Source: Candidatus Omnitrophota bacterium (GTDB lineage Bacteria > Omnitrophota > Gorgyraeia > Gygaellales > Profunditerraquicolaceae). From it: a DNA stretch of 6,450 bases. The DNA lies in assembly GCA_023247875.1 (NCBI GenBank), contig JAHFFQ010000085.1, forward strand, positions 1 through 6,450. Direction: 5' to 3'. Shown piece by piece: positions 1 to 3,752 of the stretch (position 1 is the first letter of the stretch; each line of letters starts with the position of its first letter). A program made the translations under genes and the position numbers. The notes below the pieces were generated by a model. It had not been told where the DNA came from, did no database searches, and saw only the letters and a list, made by a program, of their open reading frames with translations.

Positions 1-147
1 ATGCAGCTTGATGCGCTCCCGCATCTCTTTGTCCAGGCCCTGGCAAGTAGCGATAAAGGCGACTTTCTTGTATTTCTTGGCCAGGCTCAAAGCATAGGTG
101 CTCTTCCCGCTGCGCGCCCCGCCTAAAATCAACGTTATTTTCTTCAT
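1..147 (-). CDS. cobU: Adenosylcobinamide kinase / adenosylcobinamide-phosphate guanylyltransferase, N-terminal part
   Basis: Only the first 49 codons are present; the gene runs off the left edge. Seen: start ATG at 147-145, then a beta strand and a P-loop GGARSGKS at residues 9-16, followed by the segment IATCQGLDKEMRERIKLH (residues 32-49). Both elements are characteristic of the CobU/CobP family, which phosphorylates adenosylcobinamide with ATP or GTP and then transfers GMP to give adenosylcobinamide-GDP, the substrate of CobS. The enzyme is cytoplasmic. The start is supported by a strong Shine-Dalgarno sequence AAGGAG 3 nt upstream, and by the P-loop lying close to the N-terminus as usual for the family. 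It is the last visible gene of the btuF-btuC-btuD-cobC run, 82 bp after cobC, so it is probably co-transcribed unless the hairpins between them attenuate transcription. Family assignment is firm; whether the rest of the gene is intact cannot be seen. Confidence 0.9.
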   Translation of the reverse strand, partial: MKKITLILGGARSGKSTYALSLAKKYKKVAFIATCQGLDKEMRERIKLH

Positions 148-150
148 ATT

Positions 151-156
151 CTCCTT
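151..156 (-). promoter_or_regulatory. Shine-Dalgarno sequence of cobU
   Basis: The minus strand reads AAGGAG-AAT-ATG, which fixes the cobU start at 147. The site directly abuts the outer arm of the repeat cluster at 157-168. The overlapping GGAGAA (minus strand, 149-154) could pair with TTCTCC about 30 nt upstream (179-184), so some occlusion by RNA structure is possible; this is inference. Confidence 0.7.
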
Positions 157-266
157 AGGGACGTTTCTCAATTCAATCGGAGAAGTGTCCCCTAAACTTC
201 CTCCTAAGGGGACAGTTCTCGCTTTTGCTTCAGAAACGTCCCTGCTTTGGCTTCAGAAACGTCCCT
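157..266. repeat. Cluster of nested REP-like inverted repeats between cobC and cobU
   Basis: Five related copies of a GGGAC(G/A)(T/G)TTCT-type motif are packed into 110 bp. The plus strand has AGGGACGTTTCT at 157-168 and its exact reverse complement AGAAACGTCCCT at 232-243 and again at 255-266. Inside lies a second imperfect palindrome: GAGAAGTGTCCCCT (180-193) against AGGGGACAGTTCTC (207-220), one mismatch in 14, with a 13-nt loop. The first motif can also pair imperfectly with 180-191. Such GGGGAC-RGTTCT palindromes resemble the repetitive extragenic elements mobilised by REP-associated Y1 (TnpA_REP/RAYT) transposases; that link is recalled, not searched. The element overlaps the cobC 3' end and touches the cobU ribosome site. 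As RNA it would fold strongly, but there is no U-tract, so it is not a clear terminator. Confidence 0.7.
221..266. repeat. 23-bp tandem duplication at the cobC 3' end
   Basis: Two adjacent 23-bp units, 221-243 and 244-266, are identical except for one base (T at 226, G at 249). Each unit ends with the AGAAACGTCCCT arm of the surrounding repeat cluster. Because 23 is not a multiple of three, the second pass is read in another frame and produces the TGA (232-230) that now ends cobC. Confidence 0.85.
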
Positions 267-811
267 CTATGTTCGATGATGGTGATGCTTGCCGGAGAAG
301 GGACATAACGCCAGAAATTCCTGCTCTTTAGCAGGCTGCTCACGAATATAGCGATCACCCCTCCGTGGCAGACCACAGCAATGGTTTTTCCGCGGTTGGC
401 CTGAATTATTCTTTTTATGGCATCGTGGACCCTTTTTTTAAAAATCCGCATAGGCTCTGCTTCCGGGATCCTGGCTTTATAAGGATCAGCCAGCCACTCT
501 TTATAGAGCTTGGGGTATTTTCTCACAATCTCATGATGCCTTAAACCCTCAAATACCCCAAAATCGATCTCTCTTAAACCTTTTACTTTTACAAAATCGC
601 CTTTTCCAAAAAGTATGGCTTTTGTCTGAAGCGCGCGTTTTCTGTCGCTGCAATATATCCTGTCAAACTCAAATCCTTTAAATCTCTTCCGCAATCGCAC
701 AACCTGGGCCTTGCCTCGGCTGCTTAAACCTATATCTTTATAGCCGCAATATCTTCTCTGCTGATTCCATTCGGTTATACCATGGCGGATCAAGACAAGC
801 CTGGTACCCAT
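230..811 (-). CDS. cobC: Histidine phosphatase, probable alpha-ribazole phosphatase
   Basis: A 193-residue cytoplasmic member of the histidine phosphatase (phosphoglycerate mutase-like) superfamily, the usual size for CobC. Visible motifs: the LIRHGITEWN signature (residues 7-16, catalytic His10 with Arg9), the CSDRKRALQTK segment with a probable phosphate-binding Arg59, LREIDFGVFEG with acid Glu82, and CHGG with the second catalytic His149. In the B12 context the expected reaction is dephosphorylation of alpha-ribazole-5'-phosphate to alpha-ribazole for nucleotide-loop assembly. The motifs alone fit any phosphatase of this superfamily, and the common PGGES stretch is replaced by PEAEP, so the substrate is inferred from neighbours. 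ATG at 811 overlaps the btuD stop by one base (TAATG) and is preceded by GGGAG at good spacing. The last ~12 residues are encoded by the 23-bp duplication and repeat arms, so the native C-terminus was probably different. Confidence 0.85.
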   Translation of the reverse strand: MGTRLVLIRHGITEWNQQRRYCGYKDIGLSSRGKAQVVRLRKRFKGFEFDRIYCSDRKRALQTKAILFGKGDFVKVKGLREIDFGVFEGLRHHEIVRKYPKLYKEWLADPYKARIPEAEPMRIFKKRVHDAIKRIIQANRGKTIAVVCHGGVIAIFVSSLLKSRNFWRYVPSPASITIIEHRGTFLKPKQGRF

Positions 812-1599
812 TATTTCTCTCCCGGGACCAAAAGCAGGTTTGGCTTGCCTGTAACCGGATTCTTATCTACAAGGACGATAGTTTTATAAACCGCCTCTAT
901 ATTCTGGTAAGTCAAGACATCCTCCGGAATCCCCTCCTTAAAGACAACCCCTTTATCGAGCAGAGCGATACGATTGGCGTAAGCTCCGGCTAAATTCAGG
1001 TCATGCAGGATCATCACAATCGTAAGGTTATTACGCAAGTTCAGCCTCTTCAACAGGTCCAGGGTCTGGATCTGATGGCCGATATCTAAATGGCTGGTCG
1101 GCTCATCTAAAAACAGGAGTTCAGGTTCCTGCGCCAAAGCCCGGGCAATAATTACCCGCTGGCGCTCCCCGGCGCTCAACTCATCTATCCGCTTATCCTT
1201 TAAGCTTAAGGTGTCGGTCAAAAAAAGCTTTTCCGCGGCGATCTCAATGTCTCTTTTACCTTCAAACTGCAGCCTCTTCAAGTGCGGGATCCTGCCCATC
1301 AGGACCAGCTCCATAACCGTAAAAGAAAAACCGGTTGAGATATCCTGGGAGACAAAAGCCACCTTGCGGCAAAATTCCTTTAAATCCATCCGCGTAATGT
1401 TTTCATTGTTATAAAGGATCTCCCCATTGCTTAAAGCAAGCACCCGGGTTGCCATACGCAGAAGAGTGGTCTTCCCCGAGCCGTTAGGCCCGATGACCAC
1501 CAGAAAATCACCGGCATTTACATCCAGGGTTATACCCTTAATGACATCCTCTTTATAATAACCGCCGCTTACATTATTTATCCCCAGCAACGCGCTCAT
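811..1599 (-). CDS. btuD: Corrinoid ABC transporter ATP-binding protein
   Basis: A complete 262-residue ABC ATPase of the FecE/BtuD/HemV type that powers uptake through BtuC on the cytoplasmic side of the inner membrane. All functional motifs are visible in order: Walker A GPNGSGKT (37-44), Q-loop Gln85 in AFVSQD, signature LSAGERQ (141-147), Walker B LLFLDEP (161-167), D-loop SHLD (169-172) and H-loop His199 in MILHDLN. The tail of about 50 residues after the H-loop is typical of this subfamily. ATG at 1599 shares one base with the btuC stop (TGATG), so translation is probably coupled; the upstream AAAAAAGG is a weak ribosome site. On sequence alone the protein could equally serve a siderophore or haem importer. 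The cobalamin riboswitch upstream and the cobC/cobU genes downstream point to corrinoids. Confidence 0.92.
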   Translation of the reverse strand: MSALLGINNVSGGYYKEDVIKGITLDVNAGDFLVVIGPNGSGKTTLLRMATRVLALSNGEILYNNENITRMDLKEFCRKVAFVSQDISTGFSFTVMELVLMGRIPHLKRLQFEGKRDIEIAAEKLFLTDTLSLKDKRIDELSAGERQRVIIARALAQEPELLFLDEPTSHLDIGHQIQTLDLLKRLNLRNNLTIVMILHDLNLAGAYANRIALLDKGVVFKEGIPEDVLTYQNIEAVYKTIVLVDKNPVTGKPNLLLVPGEK

Positions 1600-2552
1600 C
1601 AGGCCTTTTTTCCTTTTTTCAAAAGAATGATAAATACCGGGGCGCCGATTATCGCCGTGATCACTCCGATAGGAATTTCAACCGGGGCAAATAGGGTGCG
1701 CGATAAAAGGTCGCAGAGGACCACAAATATGGAAGCAGCCAGACAGGTGACCGGTATTAAAAGCTTGTGGTTGGGCCCGACAACCAGGCGCATCATATGC
1801 GGCACGATCAGGCCGACAAACCCGATTATCCCGCAGATGCATATAAGGCTGGCGGTGATCACTGCCGTGATGAGGATCAATATTTTTTTTATGGCCTGCG
1901 TATTTATGCCCAGATGCACGGCATCCTCCTCCCCCATGCTGATGGCGTTCAAGTCCTGGGCAAAAAGATAAATCCCGCAAATACCCAATATAACGGGAAT
2001 GGCGACCAGAAGCAAAAGCTTGCAATCATAGACCTGTAAGCTTCCCCATAACCACCAGTTCATCTCATGCATTGCTTCATTTCCAAACAAGGATACCAGG
2101 AATACTATTATTGAGGAGAAGGCGACCGAGACAATTACCCCGGATAGAATCAATGATTTATCCGCGATCATCCCTCTTTCCCGCGCCAGATTGTAAACCA
2201 GGATAATGCTGGCCATTGCTCCCAGGAAAGCAGCCAGCGGCATATAGAGCCGTGAGAGGCCGAGAATCGCGGCAGTTACCGCTGCCAGGCCAGCTCCGCT
2301 GGAAGTCCCCAGCAAATACGGTTCAGCCAAAGGGTTCCTTAAAATCGCCTGAAGCGCTATTCCGGAAACCGCCAGGCCGCTACCTACCAGGATAGCCGCG
2401 GCTATACGCAAAAGGCGCAGATTAAAAATAGCCTGGTTATCTTTAAGCAAAAGATTACCTAGCGGAATATTCACCGCGCCTTTGACCAAGGCAAAAATTA
2501 TCGCCAGCCCCAGCAATAAAAATAAGATCACAAATCTTTTCTTAAAATACAT
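1599..2552 (-). CDS. btuC: Corrinoid ABC transporter permease, FecCD/BtuC family
   Basis: A 317-residue, very hydrophobic inner-membrane protein, slightly shorter than the roughly 330 residues usual for the family, which has about ten transmembrane helices. Family landmarks are present: an N-terminal helix (residues 7-25), VGSGLAVSGIALQAILRNPL (56-75) followed by GTSSGAG (82-88), the cytoplasmic coupling segment GEEDAVHLGI (207-216) that contacts the ATPase, GFVGLIVPHMMRLVVG (244-259), and PVEIPIGVITAIIGAPVF near the C-terminus (290-307). The last residues, KKGKKA, form a basic cytoplasmic tail. ATG at 2552 lies 2 bp after the btuF stop, and AAGGA within the btuF end supplies the ribosome site. 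No disruption is seen. Corrinoid specificity is inferred from the riboswitch and neighbours, since FecCD permeases also carry iron-siderophores and haem. Confidence 0.92.
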   Translation of the reverse strand: MYFKKRFVILFLLLGLAIIFALVKGAVNIPLGNLLLKDNQAIFNLRLLRIAAAILVGSGLAVSGIALQAILRNPLAEPYLLGTSSGAGLAAVTAAILGLSRLYMPLAAFLGAMASIILVYNLARERGMIADKSLILSGVIVSVAFSSIIVFLVSLFGNEAMHEMNWWLWGSLQVYDCKLLLLVAIPVILGICGIYLFAQDLNAISMGEEDAVHLGINTQAIKKILILITAVITASLICICGIIGFVGLIVPHMMRLVVGPNHKLLIPVTCLAASIFVVLCDLLSRTLFAPVEIPIGVITAIIGAPVFIILLKKGKKA

Positions 2553-2554
2553 AT

Positions 2555-3409
2555 CTATCCTTCCGGATATAATCTTTTATAAAGCTCACTTAGTCCCCGG
2601 GTAATTCTTGGGCCCGGCCTGAGCAGGGTATCCGGGTCAATATCATTAAATACGCGCCCGCTTTTTACCGCCTCTATCTTATCCCAGCCAAAACGCTGCT
2701 TGATCAATTTTAAGGAGGGCTCCTTATCCATATAGGCCATAATAATGCACTGCGGGTCCAGGCTGATCACCTTCTCGGAGCTGATATTACAGTAAGGCCT
2801 GGGAAGCCCATGGGCAATATTGATCCCGCCTGCCAAAGTGATCAATTCATCCACAATAGAACCTTTGGCCGCGGTCATCAGCGGCTCATGCCAGATCTCT
2901 ATAAAGGCCCTAACTCTTTTTTCGGGAGGGATAAGTTTTACCTTTGAGCTTATCGCGTTAACCTCATCTTGCATTCTAGCGGTCAAAGCAATTGCCTCGG
3001 CGGATTTATTCGTCAATTTGCCTATCTCTCTAATAGAATCAAACAATTCCTCCACGCTTGTCGGATCAGAGACATAGACCTTAAAATTAAGCTGCCTTAG
3101 CTGCGTAACAACCGGGGCCTGCTCAAGCCCGGTGCAAAAAATATAATCAGGTTTTAAAGCGATAATGTTCTCCATATTGGGGGAGCTGAAACTCCCGACT
3201 TTGATCTTGTTTTTTACCTCCGGAGGATAATTGCAGTAGGTACTCACCCCCACAATTTCCTTTTCCAGGCCCAGGGCAAAGAGGATTTCAGTGGTTGAGG
3301 GCGCAATACTGATGTAGCGCGGCCGGGGGACAGTAGTTTGGCTTCCGGTAGCCAAAGCCACGGTAAGAAAATAACCGATAAATATACTTAGCAGAGTAAT
3401 TTTCTTCAT
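2555..3409 (-). CDS. btuF: Periplasmic corrinoid-binding protein of the ABC importer
   Basis: A 284-residue solute-binding protein of the BtuF/FhuD/TroA-like (periplasmic_BP_2) fold. The first ~22 residues form a signal peptide: MKK, a hydrophobic stretch ITLLSIFIGYFLTVALA, then a likely cleavage near ALA-TG. There is no lipobox cysteine, so the mature protein should be free in the periplasm, which suggests a diderm cell. Family motifs: SIAPSTTEILFALGL (34-48), GVSTYCNYPPEVKNKIKVGS (54-73) and NIIALKPDYIF (81-91), with a second lobe starting around EIWHEPLMTA (171-180) and a C-terminal RPGPRITRGLSELYKRLYP. Asp/Glu residues on the two lobes normally dock to the permease. It is the first gene of the operon and directly follows the cobalamin riboswitch. 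The MKK start at 3409 is chosen because it begins the signal peptide, although the Shine-Dalgarno signal is very weak (GGGA about 12 nt upstream). Confidence 0.92.
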   Translation of the reverse strand: MKKITLLSIFIGYFLTVALATGSQTTVPRPRYISIAPSTTEILFALGLEKEIVGVSTYCNYPPEVKNKIKVGSFSSPNMENIIALKPDYIFCTGLEQAPVVTQLRQLNFKVYVSDPTSVEELFDSIREIGKLTNKSAEAIALTARMQDEVNAISSKVKLIPPEKRVRAFIEIWHEPLMTAAKGSIVDELITLAGGINIAHGLPRPYCNISSEKVISLDPQCIIMAYMDKEPSLKLIKQRFGWDKIEAVKSGRVFNDIDPDTLLRPGPRITRGLSELYKRLYPEG

Positions 3410-3453
3410 AAAATAAAAATTCCCGACCTGGTACTTTGCGTACCTGGATCGGG
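3410..3453 (-). terminator. Intrinsic terminator of the riboswitch expression platform
   Basis: Plus-strand arms 3422-3434 and 3441-3453 form a G+C-rich hairpin: CCCGA/TCGGG, CC/GG beside one bulged base (3448), a T-T mismatch, then GGTAC/GTACC around a 5-nt loop. On the minus strand it is followed at once by AATTTTTATTTT, which runs into the btuF ATG. This is a good rho-independent terminator placed after the aptamer, so B12 binding most likely stops transcription before btuF. A short competing pairing, GGGC (3451-3454) with GCCC (3475-3478), shares bases with the terminator stem and could be part of an antiterminator; it is only 4 bp and uncertain. Confidence 0.8.
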
Positions 3454-3503
3454 CTTCACCCTGATATTACTATGGCCCATTCCGCGAGGCATTACTTTTC
3501 TTT

Positions 3504-3701
3504 ATATAGGCAGGTCTTCTGGCTTGAGTCTCTCCCTACTTGCTGCGCCTTCCCATGCTGACTTTTATCAGCACAGTGGCTTTGGCTATCTGAAGCCAAA
3601 CCACGGCCTTCCGGCCTGTGGCTTTTTAGCAGCTTTCGTCAACTCTTACAGCGGCGGGACCGCATCCGAATAATGCACAACGGATTTCCCTTAACCTATA
3701 T
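3504..3701 (-). ncRNA. Cobalamin riboswitch aptamer
   Basis: Conserved blocks of the class occur in the right order on the minus strand: GGGAAATCCG (3690-3681), GTCCCGCCGCTGTAA (3660-3646), GCCACTG (3580-3574), GGGAAGGC (3554-3547) and the B12 box GCCAGAAGACCTGCC (3523-3509). The closing P1 stem pairs ATATAGG (3701-3695) with CCTATAT (3510-3504), which sets the boundaries; the aptamer is 198 nt, normal for the family. An internal hairpin, CCACAGGCCGGAAGGCCGTGG (3613-3593 region), is the usual variable arm. The RNA binds adenosylcobalamin or a related corrinoid and controls the downstream btuFCD-cobC-cobU genes through the terminator at 3410-3453. Confidence 0.95.
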
Positions 3702-3718
3702 GGTTAAATTTCCTCTTT

Positions 3719-3746
3719 ACTTTAACACCCAATAAATATTTGTCAA
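3719..3746 (-). promoter_or_regulatory. Sigma70-type promoter for the riboswitch-btuFCD-cob operon
   Basis: The minus strand has a perfect -35 TTGACA (3746-3741), a 16-bp spacer and a -10 TAAAGT (3724-3719) matching the consensus at four of six positions. The predicted start near 3712 is about ten nucleotides before the riboswitch P1 stem, just where a leader transcript should begin. It lies in the gap immediately after the stop codon of the large upstream gene (3753), so the operon has its own promoter. Confidence 0.65.
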
Positions 3747-3752
3747 TAAATT

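Noticed and set aside
157..266. CRISPR array or bidirectional terminator
   Set aside because: The repeat units are inverted and directly adjacent, with no regular unique spacers, and the hairpins lack a U-tract on either strand.
98..331. Plus-strand open frame of 77 codons across the cobC end and the repeat cluster
   Set aside because: It has no ribosome site, low-complexity unrelated residues, and overlaps well-supported cobC and cobU coding on the other strand.
1627..2039. Plus-strand open frames of 114 and 90 codons, and a minus-strand frame of 115 codons, inside btuC
   Set aside because: btuC is complete with family motifs in its own frame; these are shadows from its composition.
811..3409. 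Assignment of the ABC transporter to siderophore or haem uptake
   Set aside because: The protein families cannot exclude it, but the cobalamin riboswitch directly upstream and the cobC/cobU genes downstream make corrinoid the better substrate.
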